From assembly GCF_003350345.1 (NCBI RefSeq), contig NZ_QNVJ01000064.1:248001-312000 (forward strand): DNA of 64,000 nucleotides. Direction: 5' to 3'. The notes under the pieces were generated by a model. That model did not search any database and was not told where the DNA came from. It was given only the letters and a program-made list of their open reading frames with translations. Made by a program: the position numbers and the translations under genes. The DNA comes from Alkalilacustris brevis (GTDB taxonomy: Bacteria; Pseudomonadota; Alphaproteobacteria; Rhodobacterales; Rhodobacteraceae). Below, in pieces: positions 17,120 through 25,269 of this stretch. Every line of letters begins with the position of its first letter. Within the stretch, counting starts at the first letter, position 1.

Positions 17120-17563
17120 TCAGCCATCCGTGCCGCCGAAGCCGTGCATCCGGCGCGACCACTGGATTCCCACCATCATCCCCTTGAGCCGCGGCAACAG
17201 CCAAAGCGAGGCCACCACCGTGCCCAGCGAAAATATCAGCGCCATTGGCAACGGATCGGGCCGCCAGGTGATGAAGACCCAGTAGAACGGCGGCACCATC
17301 AACTTGCCCACGATCAGGATCGTCAGATAGGCCGGGCCATCATCGGCGCGCTGGTGATGCAACGCCTCGCCGCAGGTTGGGCAGGTATCGCGCACCTTGA
17401 GATACCCTTCCAGCAGGGTTCCCTCGCCGCAAGCCGGACACTTGCGCTGCCAGCCATTCAGCATGGCGGGCCGCACCGGCCGGTCTTGCCTGGCTGTGGC
17501 GTCGGAGGACGGCATGGCGGGATGTCCGCCCGAGGCAAGCTCGTGTTCGCTGTGCATGGGCTT
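17120..17563 (-). CDS. DUF983 family membrane protein
   Basis: A 147-residue protein with two zinc-ribbon-like CXXC pairs (KCPACGEGTLLEGYLKV, DTCPTCGEAL) followed by two membrane helices (YLTILIVGKLMVPPFYWVF; MALIFSLGTVVASLWLL). These match DUF983, an uncharacterised family found in alphaproteobacteria. A GGGAG motif precedes the ATG at 17563; the frame is open to 17596. The N-terminal 30 residues are hydrophilic and poorly conserved. Confidence 0.85.
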   Translation of the reverse strand, partial: KPMHSEHELASGGHPAMPSSDATARQDRPVRPAMLNGWQRKCPACGEGTLLEGYLKVRDTCPTCGEALHHQRADDGPAYLTILIVGKLMVPPFYWVFITWRPDPLPMALIFSLGTVVASLWLLPRLKGMMVGIQWSRRMHGFGGTDG

Positions 17564-17641
17564 CATACACTCCCGCATATCATTCAACTGCGCCACTCCT
17601 ATCAGCCCGCCCGGGCAATGTCAGCCATCCACCGGGCGCGG

Positions 17642-17678
17642 CATTGCGACGCTGCGCGTGCCATTGCGACGCTGCGCG
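17642..17678. repeat. 17-bp tandem direct repeat
   Basis: CATTGCGACGCTGCGCG occurs at 17642-17658 and again at 17662-17678, a 20-bp period. It lies in the 243-bp non-coding gap between the divergent DUF983 and EF-hand genes. It could be a pair of regulator half-sites or a recent slippage duplication. Confidence 0.5.
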
Positions 17679-17806
17679 CGACTTCGTGATCGCCGGCGCG
17701 ACGGAACGGCACCGGCGCCACGTATCAGAGGCATCGGTTCGCGTGAACATGCCGGGGCAAGAGGCCCCGTGCGGCGCAACGGCGAACAACGCAACAGGAG
17801 CAGACC

Positions 17807-18409
17807 ATGACACCCAGAACCAGCCTTTCACTCGCCGCGCTTGCCCTGACAATGGCAACGGGCGCGTTTTTCCTCGCCCCCGTCTCCGCCGAAGCTCAGG
17901 CCCCAGGCGACCGCACGCTCGCTTTTGAAGCGATGGATGCGGATGGTGACGGCATCGTCACGCAGGAAGAGTTCGAAGCCTTTCTCGCCGATCGCCCCCG
18001 CATGGGCCAACGCGGCATGATGCGCGACCGCGGCGCGATGCGTGGCATGTGGCAGCACGGCGGAATGGGCTTTGGCCCTGGCGCGGCAATGGATGAGGAC
18101 GGCCGCACCGGCTTTGCCGCGCGGATGATCGAACGCTTCGATACCGACGGCGACGGCGCCCTGAGCGAGGCCGAGATCGCCGCCGCGATGGAGCACATGG
18201 CCGAAATGCGCAACGATCCCGCAGCCCGCGCCCGCATGATGTTCGAGCACATGGATACCGACGGTGACGGCATGATCTCGCCCGAGGAATTCGAAACCGC
18301 CCACGCCGCCATGCAGGAACGTATGCAGCAGCGCGCCGAAGCAAGGGGTGGCCGGGCCGGGAAAGCGCCGGAGCACCGGCGCCACCGTCATGGGCCGCGC
18401 GGGAACTGA
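17807..18409 (+). CDS. Exported EF-hand calcium-binding protein
   Basis: A 200-residue protein with a signal peptide (SLAALALTMATGAFFLAP, cleavage near SAEAQA) and three EF-hand loops: DADGDGIVTQEE near residue 44, DTDGDGALSEAE near 113, and DTDGDGMISPEE near 148. All retain the acidic calcium ligands. A Met/Arg/His-rich spacer (MGQRGMMRDRGAMRGMWQH) separates loops one and two and could bind metals. AGGAG precedes the ATG. It lies just upstream of the ECF sigma gene, separated by a strong hairpin, and may belong to the same stress module. Confidence 0.85.
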   Translation: MTPRTSLSLAALALTMATGAFFLAPVSAEAQAPGDRTLAFEAMDADGDGIVTQEEFEAFLADRPRMGQRGMMRDRGAMRGMWQHGGMGFGPGAAMDEDGRTGFAARMIERFDTDGDGALSEAEIAAAMEHMAEMRNDPAARARMMFEHMDTDGDGMISPEEFETAHAAMQERMQQRAEARGGRAGKAPEHRRHRHGPRGN

Positions 18410-18424
18410 GCGGGCCGGCACATT

Positions 18425-18455
18425 GCCGGGGCGGGGGCTGAGCCCGCGCCCCGGC
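18425..18455 (+). other. Strong GC-rich hairpin between EF-hand and sigma genes
   Basis: Positions 18425-18433 pair with 18447-18455 in a 9-bp stem, continued after one mismatch by a 4-bp stem with a TGA loop. There is no T-tract, so this is more likely an mRNA-stabilising or Rho-linked element than a classical terminator. Confidence 0.5.
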
Positions 18456-18501
18456 GCTACCGCTTGCCGCGCGGAGCAACTGCAACTACTCCGTTTGACG
18501 G

Positions 18502-19113
18502 ATGGACATGCCCAAGGATCACGCAGCCCCCGCCGGGACGGAAACGCAGCCAGAGGCGCCGGATGCGGCGTTGATGGCGCTTTATTCCAATGGCGATCCG
18601 GGGGCGGCGCGGCTGCTGACCGTGCGGCACCTGCCGCGGGTTCTGGCCTTTGCCACGCGGATGCTCGGCGACAGGGCCGAAGCCGAAGACGTGGCGCAGG
18701 AGGCGATGATGCGTCTGTGGCGCATCGCCCCGGAGTGGAAGCCCGAGGCCGCGAAGGTCTCGACCTGGCTTTATCGGGTGACGGCGAATCTGTGCACCGA
18801 CAGGCTGCGCCGCCGGGGCCGCGCGGCGGGGCTGGACGACACGTCGGAACCTGCCGATGGCGCGGCCGGAGTCGAGGCAGGCCTGATCGCCGCCGATCGC
18901 GCCGATGCCCTGCGGCAGGCGCTTGCGGAACTGCCGGAACGACAACGCCAGGCGGTGATCCTGCGGCATATCGAGGGGCTGGACAACCCGGCCATCGCCG
19001 AAGCGATGGACACCGGCATCGAGGCAGTGGAAAGTCTGATAGCGCGGGGCAAGCGGGGCCTGATGGCGCGCCTGGCACCGCGCCGCAGCGAATTGGGGTA
19101 TGACGATGACTGA
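18502..19113 (+). CDS. ECF-family RNA polymerase sigma factor
   Basis: A 203-residue sigma-70 factor of the ECF type. Region 2 is visible as LPRVLAFATRMLGDRAEAEDVAQEAMMRLWR, and KVSTWLYRVTANLCTDRLRRR follows. Region 4 is LPERQRQAVILRHIEGLDNPAIAEAM through IEAVESLIARGKRGL. There is no visible C-terminal sensor extension. It overlaps the downstream short membrane-protein gene, which fits an ECF sigma/anti-sigma pair. Target promoters are unknown; genes of this module are likely members. Confidence 0.9.
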   Translation: MDMPKDHAAPAGTETQPEAPDAALMALYSNGDPGAARLLTVRHLPRVLAFATRMLGDRAEAEDVAQEAMMRLWRIAPEWKPEAAKVSTWLYRVTANLCTDRLRRRGRAAGLDDTSEPADGAAGVEAGLIAADRADALRQALAELPERQRQAVILRHIEGLDNPAIAEAMDTGIEAVESLIARGKRGLMARLAPRRSELGYDDD

Positions 19114-19495
19114 CCGGCACGACAAGCCGCGCCACACCACCGGGGAGGAGGCGCTGGAACGTGAACTGGCCCGGCTGGGGCGGCTGGCCCCTCAGCCGGG
19201 CCCGGATCTGGTTGCTCGGGTGCTGGCCGACGCGGATGCCCTGCAGGCGCAGCGCCACGGCGAAACGGCGCCCGTTGCCGCGCGCGCCCGTCCAGCAGGC
19301 TCGCAATGGTGGCACGTGACCCTTGGCCTGCTGGGCGGGCGGCAGGGGCTTGCAGGGCTGGCCACGGTGGCGCTGGCCGGGTTCTGGATCGGGGCCGACC
19401 CGCCGGCGCCAATCACCGCGCTCGAATCCGCGTTCTGGGGGGTTTCGGTCACTGTCGAGATACAGGACGACCCCTTGTTCACGCTGGAAGATTGA
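19106..19495 (+). CDS. Short single-span membrane protein, candidate anti-sigma factor
   Basis: About 129 residues: a hydrophilic N-terminal helix-rich segment (GEEALERELARLGRLAP ... DLVARVLADADAL), one membrane helix near residues 75-95 (GLAGLATVALAGFWIGA) and a short periplasmic tail. Position directly after an ECF sigma gene, with the start overlapping its stop, suggests an anti-sigma or sigma-linked regulator. The N-terminus does not show a zinc-binding (ZAS) HxxxCxxC motif. An alternative ATG lies at 19100. Confidence 0.7.
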   Translation: MTDRHDKPRHTTGEEALERELARLGRLAPQPGPDLVARVLADADALQAQRHGETAPVAARARPAGSQWWHVTLGLLGGRQGLAGLATVALAGFWIGADPPAPITALESAFWGVSVTVEIQDDPLFTLED

Positions 19496-19516
19496 CCGAC
19501 CGGAGAAACAACCGAA

Positions 19517-20032
19517 ATGACCAACGCAAGCCAGCCCTCGCCCTCCGGCCCGCCGCGCCAGCGCCTGCTGCGCGTTGTGCTTTTCGTGTCGCTCGCGCTC
19601 AACCTGCTGATCGGCGGGCTGGTTCTGGGCGCCGTTGTGGGCCGCGACGGACCGATGCATGACCGACATGTGATGCTCGACCTCAGTTTCGGCCCCTACA
19701 CGCGGGCGCTGGCGTCGGAAGACCGCGCAGCCCTGCGCGAGGCTTGGCGCACCCATGCGCCCGGCTGGCGTGATCTGCGCGAGACCCAGCGCGCGGAATT
19801 CGAAACCTTTGTCGACGCACTGCGGGCCGAGCCGTTCGAGCGGCAACAGCTCGACGCGGTCATGGAGCGGCAGCAGGCCCGGCAAACCGCGCAGCGCGCG
19901 CTTGCCTGGCAGATCCTGAGCGATCACCTCGCGGCCATGCCCGCGCACGCACGCGCAACCTATGCCGACCGGCTGTCAGAGGCAGCCAGTCGCAATGGCA
20001 GCAGCCGCCCCGAACGCACGGGGCGCGACTGA
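19517..20032 (+). CDS. Periplasmic Spy/CpxP-like (heavy-metal sensor) protein
   Basis: A 171-residue protein with an N-terminal membrane anchor (LLRVVLFVSLALNLLIGGLVLGA). The helical periplasmic domain has two LTXXQ-family-like repeats (EDRAALREAWRTHAPGWRDLRETQRAEFETF ... LDAVMERQQARQTAQRALAWQILSDHLAAM). This matches the periplasmic heavy-metal sensor family related to CpxP/Spy/CnrX. It follows the ECF sigma and candidate anti-sigma genes by 21 nt, and likely acts as envelope-stress sensor or chaperone for that switch. Confidence 0.8.
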   Translation: MTNASQPSPSGPPRQRLLRVVLFVSLALNLLIGGLVLGAVVGRDGPMHDRHVMLDLSFGPYTRALASEDRAALREAWRTHAPGWRDLRETQRAEFETFVDALRAEPFERQQLDAVMERQQARQTAQRALAWQILSDHLAAMPAHARATYADRLSEAASRNGSSRPERTGRD

Positions 20033-20064
20033 CCCTCGGGCATTTCTGCGGGCGTGCACAGCCC

Positions 20065-21450
20065 TCAGGCCGCGCGCAACCCGACGCTTACCTTGTTACG
20101 CCCGTTGGCCTTGGCCGCCATCAGCGCGGCATCGGCACGCTTGAGCACACGTTCCGTCACGCGGATGCCGGCGCCTTCGGGCGCGCCTTCCCCCGCGACG
20201 AGGCCGATCGACAAGGTGACCATGATGCCATGCGCCACGCCCGCCACGATGATCGGCTCGGCGCTGATCGCCCGGCACAGGCGCTCGGCCGCCAGCCGGG
20301 CGCTGCCCAGCCCGGCATCGGCCATGGCGATGATGAATTCCTCGCCCCCGATCCTGGCCAGCAGATCATTGGGCCGCAACTGCCCGCGCAACCTGCGCGC
20401 AACCTCGACCAGCACGGCATCGCCCGCAGCATGGCCCCAAGTATCGTTGATATCCTTGAAGCGGTCGAGATCCAGCATCATCACCGCATAGCGCCGCCCG
20501 GTCTGGTGCGCGCGCTCGGCAAGCTGGGCGATATAGGGCAGGCCGTAACGGCGGTTGTAAAGGCCCGTCAGCGGATCGGTCACGGCCATCTGCAACCCGC
20601 TGCGCAGGGTGGCGCGCAACCGTTCGGCACGGCGCTTGCGGCCAATCTGCGCATTCAGGCGGAAAGCCGCCTCATCAGGGGCGAATTCGGCAGCCAGAAG
20701 CTCGTTCGCCCCCAGATCCAGCGCCATGGACCCGCACACGGCGCCGCCCACGCCCATCACGACGCAAATCGCAGCATGGCGCGACGCGGTGCGCGCGCGC
20801 AATTCAGAGACCAGCCGCAACCCATCGCCCGGCGCCGACAAGTCGGCGCCTATCACATAAGCGTCGGGCGCCAGATCAAGGTCATGCAGTGCTACCTCGG
20901 GTGGCACCACGACCAGCCGCGCATCCATCAGAGGCGCCAGAACGCGCCGCCACGAAAGTGCTGTCTGCCGCTTCCCGGCGATCAGCGCAACGGTGGCAGG
21001 CTGCTCAAACCCGGCGGCAGGTTCGGAAAACCCGATGGCGCGGGAGGCGGCATCCCGCAAGCGCAGTTCGTTTTCGGTTTCGCGGGCGCGCAGCAGACTA
21101 CGAATACGCGCCATCAGCATTGCCTCGTCCAGCGGCTTGGTCAGGCAATCCTCGGCCCCTGCCCGCAGCGCCGCCATACGCTGCGCCGCATCCAGCGGCC
21201 CCGACAACATGAGAAGCGGGATGTCGCGGGTTGCCGGATCGGCCTTGAGCTGCCGGATAAGCGCAATCCCGGGCATGTCGGGCAGCACCATGTCGAGCAG
21301 GATCAGATCAGGGTTGCGCGTTCTCGCCAAATGCAGCGCCGCCGCGCCGTCAGGTGCCTGAATCGCCTCATGGCAGGCCGCAGCGAGCCGGGCCTTGATG
21401 ACAATCCGGTTCGTCGCAACCGGATCAATAATGAGGATCGCGCCTGACAT
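20065..21450 (-). CDS. PleD-like response regulator with GGDEF domain
   Basis: A 461-residue protein with two receiver domains and a diguanylate cyclase domain. REC1 (residues 1-120) has the phosphoacceptor in LILLDMVLPDMPG and the Lys in CLTKPLDEAM. REC2 (about 155-280) is degenerate. The cyclase domain begins AVTDPLTGLYNRRYGL and has an active ARIGGEEFII site preceded by the RPND inhibitory I-site with standard 5-residue spacing. It makes c-di-GMP and controls the motile-sessile switch in relatives. It is divergent from a DUF3572 gene. No divK precedes it. Confidence 0.9.
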   Translation of the reverse strand: MSGAILIIDPVATNRIVIKARLAAACHEAIQAPDGAAALHLARTRNPDLILLDMVLPDMPGIALIRQLKADPATRDIPLLMLSGPLDAAQRMAALRAGAEDCLTKPLDEAMLMARIRSLLRARETENELRLRDAASRAIGFSEPAAGFEQPATVALIAGKRQTALSWRRVLAPLMDARLVVVPPEVALHDLDLAPDAYVIGADLSAPGDGLRLVSELRARTASRHAAICVVMGVGGAVCGSMALDLGANELLAAEFAPDEAAFRLNAQIGRKRRAERLRATLRSGLQMAVTDPLTGLYNRRYGLPYIAQLAERAHQTGRRYAVMMLDLDRFKDINDTWGHAAGDAVLVEVARRLRGQLRPNDLLARIGGEEFIIAMADAGLGSARLAAERLCRAISAEPIIVAGVAHGIMVTLSIGLVAGEGAPEGAGIRVTERVLKRADAALMAAKANGRNKVSVGLRAA

Positions 21451-21556
21451 GGGTTCTCCGATGTTCCCGCAGATGCCGATGCGCCTTGCACCGCCCCGCC
21501 TGATCACCTTTTACTCACACTGGTTAAGGATTCCTTTAAGCGAGGGAGAGCAAGTC

Positions 21557-21841
21557 ATGTCGGCGAGCCGCGAAACCGCCGAGGTTGTGGCCCTTAAAGC
21601 CCTGCGCTGGCTTTGCGCGCATGAAGAACTTCTGCCCGTTTTTCTGGGCGCTAGCGGCGCCTCGCTGGATGACCTGCGCGAGAATGCGAGCGATCCGGAA
21701 ACCCTGGGCGCGGTGCTTGATTTTCTGCTGATGGATGAGACCTGGTTGCAGGCCTTCTGCACGCAGGAGGGCCTTACCCCCTCCGAGCCGGGCGCGGCGC
21801 GTGCCATGCTGCCCGGCGGGGCCACGATGCACTGGACCTGA
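21557..21841 (+). CDS. DUF3572 family protein
   Basis: A 94-residue soluble protein (RETAEVVALKALRWLCAHEELLPVFLGASG ... LGAVLDFLLMDETWLQAFC ... PGGATMHWT). It matches the DUF3572 family of alphaproteobacteria, often next to pleD/divK. Function is unknown. It starts at ATG 21557 after GGGAGAG, with the divergent pleD 106 bp away. Confidence 0.85.
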   Translation: MSASRETAEVVALKALRWLCAHEELLPVFLGASGASLDDLRENASDPETLGAVLDFLLMDETWLQAFCTQEGLTPSEPGAARAMLPGGATMHWT

Positions 21842-21862
21842 GCGGCGCCGCCGCCGGCGCGA

Positions 21863-22318
21863 TCAGAACTTGGGCAGGCTGCGGGTTTCGCCTTCGCGCA
21901 TACTGGCCATGATGCGCGCCAGTTGCTGCACCTCGTCGGCGGAAAGCTTGCCAAGAAAATGGCTGCCGTTTTCCTCGGCCACAGGGGTGGCGCGCAACAG
22001 CAATTCGCGGCCGCCCTCGGTCAGCTTGACGCGAGTGGTGCGGCGGTCGGGCTCGCCGTTGAACCGTACCAGCAGACCGGCGTCTTCCATCCCGCGCAGC
22101 GCGCGCGAAGTGGCCGAGCGGTCGATCCCGATAAACTCGGCAATCTCCGACGGCTGGCTTCGGCCCTCGTGCTCGACCGCGAGCAGCACGCACCAGGTGA
22201 TCCGGGTCAGGCCAAGCGCGCGCAACCCCTCCTCAAGACGCCGCTCCTGCATCCGCGAGGTCAGCGTCATTTGATAAAGCACCGAGTCGTGCAGCCGGTA
22301 TGTGTGGCATGTGTCCAT
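21863..22318 (-). CDS. MarR-family transcriptional regulator
   Basis: A 151-residue winged-helix regulator. The HTH/wing core is visible as LGLTRITWCVLLAVEHEGRSQPSEIAEFIGIDRSATSRALRGMEDAGLLVRFNGEPDRRTTRVKLTEGG, here quoted by segments: TWCVLLAVEHEG, SEIAEFIGIDRSATSRAL and EPDRRTTRVKLT. The start at 22318 is chosen by family N-terminus; the frame extends to 22366. It is divergent from the HAD gene at 22479, a possible target. Ligand is unknown. Confidence 0.85.
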   Translation of the reverse strand: MDTCHTYRLHDSVLYQMTLTSRMQERRLEEGLRALGLTRITWCVLLAVEHEGRSQPSEIAEFIGIDRSATSRALRGMEDAGLLVRFNGEPDRRTTRVKLTEGGRELLLRATPVAEENGSHFLGKLSADEVQQLARIMASMREGETRSLPKF

Positions 22319-22478
22319 CCGCCAATCGTTGGACAAGGCAACGAAAGTGTCAACATTGCGCGACACAATGCACCGGCGGGAAAATGCGTGCCGATACCCC
22401 TCGTACAGGCAAGGGTTGCAAAATGCGCGCCTCTTTCTATCCTGTTTGCCTCTCGCAACATCTCAGGAGGTGCCGCCC

Positions 22479-23192
22479 ATGCCCGCGCTTTCCGCGGTCG
22501 TCTTCGACAAGGACGGCACGCTTTTCGACTTTCACGCAAGCTGGGGCAACTGGACCGCGGCGCTGCTGGAAGAACTGGCTGGAGGCGACCGGATGCGCGC
22601 GGGGCGGCTGGGTGCTGCGCTGGGCTATGACCTGACACATCGCAGCTTTGCCCCCGACAGCCCGGTCATCGCCGAAACGCCCGAGATACTGGCGCAGATC
22701 CTGCTGCCCTATCTTCCCGGTTTCAGCGGCGCGAGCCTCGTGCAGCGCATGAACGTGCTGGCGGCACAGGCGCAGATGGTCGAGGCGGTGCCTCTGGCCC
22801 CTTTCACCGCATCGCTCTGCCAGCGCGGGCTTCGGCTGGGCCTTGTGACAAATGATGCCGAGGCATCGGCGCGCGCGCATCTGGCGGCCGCCGGGATCGC
22901 CGCCGGGTTCGATTTTGTCGCGGGCTTCGACAGCGGGCACGGGGCCAAGCCGCAACCGGGGATGCTTCTGGCCTTTGCCCGAAGTGTCGGCGTGGACCCT
23001 GCGCAGGTGGTCATGGTCGGCGACAGCCCGCATGACATGATTGCCGGCCGCGCGGCGGGCATGACAACGATCGGGGTGCTCACCGGACCTTCTCCGGCCA
23101 GTGACCTGGAGCCGCTGGCCGACGCCATCCTGCCCGATATCGGCCATCTGCCGCATTACCTCGACCGGCATCGAGGCAAGACAGAAGCGTAA
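22479..23192 (+). CDS. HAD-superfamily hydrolase (phosphoglycolate phosphatase-like)
   Basis: A 237-residue HAD-IA phosphatase. Motif I VVFDKDGTLFDFHASW has the catalytic aspartates (the substitution DKD is common in this group), motif II RLGLVTNDAEAS, a Lys in GAKPQPGML, and motif IV VVMVGDSPHDMIAGRA. Substrate is unknown. AGGAGG lies 8 nt before the ATG at 22479; the longer frame from 22302 is unlikely. It is divergent from marR. Confidence 0.88.
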   Translation: MPALSAVVFDKDGTLFDFHASWGNWTAALLEELAGGDRMRAGRLGAALGYDLTHRSFAPDSPVIAETPEILAQILLPYLPGFSGASLVQRMNVLAAQAQMVEAVPLAPFTASLCQRGLRLGLVTNDAEASARAHLAAAGIAAGFDFVAGFDSGHGAKPQPGMLLAFARSVGVDPAQVVMVGDSPHDMIAGRAAGMTTIGVLTGPSPASDLEPLADAILPDIGHLPHYLDRHRGKTEA

Positions 23193-23291
23193 TCGCGCGG
23201 CCCCTGCTCGCGGCTCTCCTTGAATGGCCGTTCTCATTTTCTTTACGCCCCGATCCTAGCATCGCCGCGGTGGGGATGCCGGAGGGGTTTC

Positions 23292-23891
23292 ATGCATGGT
23301 CTCATCAACCGCGCGGTCCAGTGCTTTTTGCGTGATGCGTATGGGGCCGACACCTGGCGGGCGGTCGCCGCGGATGCGGGCATCGGCGCGAACGGGTTCG
23401 AGGCCATGCTCAGCTATGACGATACGCTAACCGATGCGCTGCTCGTCGCAGCGGTGCAGCGGCTCGACCGCCCTTGCGAACAGATCCTCGAGGATCTGGG
23501 CACCTTTCTGGTTTCGCATCCCAGCTTCGAAGGGTTGCGTCGCCTGTTGCGCTTTGGCGGCGTGGGCTTTGTCGATTTCCTGTTTTCGCTTGACGATCTT
23601 CCCGGGCGCGGGCGGCTGGCGGTGCCCGACCTGGACCTGCCGCAGCTCGAAATGATCGAGGATGACGGCACCGCCGGGCGATACCGGCTGCTTTGCCGGG
23701 CACGACACCAGGGGTTTGGCCATGTCATGCTGGGAGTCCTGCGTGCCATGGCGGATGATTACGGTGCGCTGGCGCTACTGGAACATCGCCACACCGATGA
23801 AGACGCGGCAATCATAGACATCCACCTTCTGGATCAGCGCCACGCCTCGGGCCGCGCCTTCGATCTGGCCGAAGGCTGGAGGGGCGGATGA
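23292..23891 (+). CDS. H-NOX-like (heme NO/O2-binding fold) protein
   Basis: A 199-residue protein with the H-NOX (HNOB) N-terminus MHGLINRAVQCFLRDAYGADTW and overall fold length. It probably modulates the adjacent diguanylate cyclase, as H-NOX proteins do in response to nitric oxide. Two core heme features look altered: the position of the proximal histidine (residue 104, equivalent to His102 of the Thermoanaerobacter protein) is Pro (SLDDLPGRG), and the Y-x-S-x-R propionate motif is not intact (Y131 present, Ser absent, Arg at 136 and 138). GGAGGGG precedes the ATG. Its stop overlaps the cyclase start (ATGA). Confidence 0.85.
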   Translation: MHGLINRAVQCFLRDAYGADTWRAVAADAGIGANGFEAMLSYDDTLTDALLVAAVQRLDRPCEQILEDLGTFLVSHPSFEGLRRLLRFGGVGFVDFLFSLDDLPGRGRLAVPDLDLPQLEMIEDDGTAGRYRLLCRARHQGFGHVMLGVLRAMADDYGALALLEHRHTDEDAAIIDIHLLDQRHASGRAFDLAEGWRGG

Positions 23892-24967
23892 GCGCCGCGC
23901 GCGCACCCACAGCGCCGGTTCTGCCCGTCGGGCTGGACGCGCTTGGCAGGCTCATGCCAATGAGTCTCTGGGTCGGCCCCCGGGGCATCATCCATGGTGC
24001 CGGGCCGACGCTAGCCAAGCTGTTTGCCGGGCAGACCCTGATCGGCGCGGAGTTCTTCGATCTGTTCGTGATGCTGCGCCCGCGCAACGTGGGGGATCCC
24101 TCGGCGCTTGTGCAGTGCGGCGGACAGCGGCTGAAACTGCGCCTGCGTCAGCCGCCCCATACCGGCCTCAGGGGGCAATGCGTGGCACTGACCGGGGGGC
24201 AGGGGGTGTTGCTCAACATGTCTTTCGGGATCGCCGTGGCAGATGCGGTGCGCGACCACCGGCTGACCGACAGCGATTTCACCCCCACCGATCTGGCCGT
24301 CGAGATGCTGTATCTCATCGAAGCGAAATCAGCAGCGATGGAAGAATTGCGCCGCCTGAACCTTCGGCTGCAGGAGGCCCGTGCCGCCGCCGAAAACCAG
24401 GCGCTGACCGATGCCTTGACCGGGCTGCGCAACCGCCGGGCGATGGACCTCGCGCTTGAAGACGCCGCGCAGCGCCACATCGCCTTCGGCCTGCTGCATG
24501 TCGATCTGGATCGTTTCAAACAAGTCAACGACACGCTTGGCCATGCTGCGGGCGATCATGTTCTGGCCCATGTCGCCCGCATCCTGCGTGAGGAAACGCG
24601 TGCGGACGATACGGTTGCGCGGGTGGGCGGCGATGAATTCGTGCTGATCCTTCCCGGTCTGACAAGCGGCCGCGCGCTCAACCGCATCGCGGAGCGGATC
24701 ATCCGGCAGATCGAGGCTCCGGTCAGGTTCGATGGCCAGCTTTGCCGGGTCTCGGCGAGCATCGGCATGACCAGTTCTGTGCATTACCCGGCGCCGCGCC
24801 CCGACCGCCTCCTCAGCGATGCCGACCGCGCACTCTATGTCTCGAAGAACAGGGGCCGGGGGCGGTATACGCTTTTTACCCCGTCCCTCAAAGGAGACCC
24901 TGCCTGCCATTGCCGCGCGGAGCCCGGAACGGCGCAGGGCCAGGGCGCCCCCGGCGCGCGCGCATAA
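23888..24967 (+). CDS. HNOBA-GGDEF diguanylate cyclase, partner of the H-NOX-like protein
   Basis: A 359-residue protein. The N-terminal part (about 20-150) has features of the H-NOX-associated HNOBA domain: FDLFVMLRPRNV, TGLRGQCVALTGG, LLNMSFGIAVADAVRDH and DSDFTPTDLAVEMLYLIEAK. A short coiled coil (AAMEELRRLNLRLQEARAAAE) leads to the cyclase domain, starting ALTDALTGLRNRRAMD. The active site is ARVGGDEFVLI, preceded by an RADD inhibitory I-site. It synthesises c-di-GMP. Translational coupling to the H-NOX-like gene (ATGA) supports one signalling unit. Confidence 0.9.
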   Translation: MSAARAPTAPVLPVGLDALGRLMPMSLWVGPRGIIHGAGPTLAKLFAGQTLIGAEFFDLFVMLRPRNVGDPSALVQCGGQRLKLRLRQPPHTGLRGQCVALTGGQGVLLNMSFGIAVADAVRDHRLTDSDFTPTDLAVEMLYLIEAKSAAMEELRRLNLRLQEARAAAENQALTDALTGLRNRRAMDLALEDAAQRHIAFGLLHVDLDRFKQVNDTLGHAAGDHVLAHVARILREETRADDTVARVGGDEFVLILPGLTSGRALNRIAERIIRQIEAPVRFDGQLCRVSASIGMTSSVHYPAPRPDRLLSDADRALYVSKNRGRGRYTLFTPSLKGDPACHCRAEPGTAQGQGAPGARA

Positions 24968-25116
24968 TGCCGAAAGAATGCGCCACCTCTGGCCACGTCT
25001 CGCGGTGCTGGCAGTCGCGCGCGGCAACGGCTTTGCCGCATGGTCCCGCGCGTGACCTTTGGCAAAACCGGGAGTTACGCCGTGTTTCGACAAATCGACC
25101 GTGATATTTCAAAGGC

Positions 25117-25190
25117 TGGAGCGGGTGAAGGGAATCGAACCCTCGTCGTCAGCTTGGGAAGCTGCTGCTCTACCATTGAGCTACACCCGC
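25117..25190 (-). tRNA. tRNA-Gly(CCC)
   Basis: A 74-nt tRNA including an encoded CCA. The acceptor GCGGGTG (from 25190) pairs with CACCCGC before the U discriminator. The D-arm (GTAGCTCAATGGTAGAGC), anticodon loop TTCCCAA (anticodon CCC) and T-arm GGTTCGATTCC are all present. Position 27-43 of the anticodon stem is a G-A mismatch. It reads GGG glycine codons. The flanks 24968-25116 and 25191-25269 hold no gene I can support. Confidence 0.95.
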
Positions 25191-25269
25191 CTGTGCAAGC
25201 CGAGGTAGCCAAAGCCGCGCGGGAGGTCAAGCGCGATGCGCGCGGCGGACGGCGTTTCAGGCCAGTGCG

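Noticed and set aside
17828-19948. 706-codon open frame on the minus strand
   Set aside because: It is antisense to the EF-hand, sigma and membrane-protein genes. It arises from GC-rich codon bias and its translation has no family features.
25191-25269. Prophage or integrative element attachment site at the tRNA-Gly
   Set aside because: No integrase gene or repeated tRNA 3' end is visible near the tRNA.
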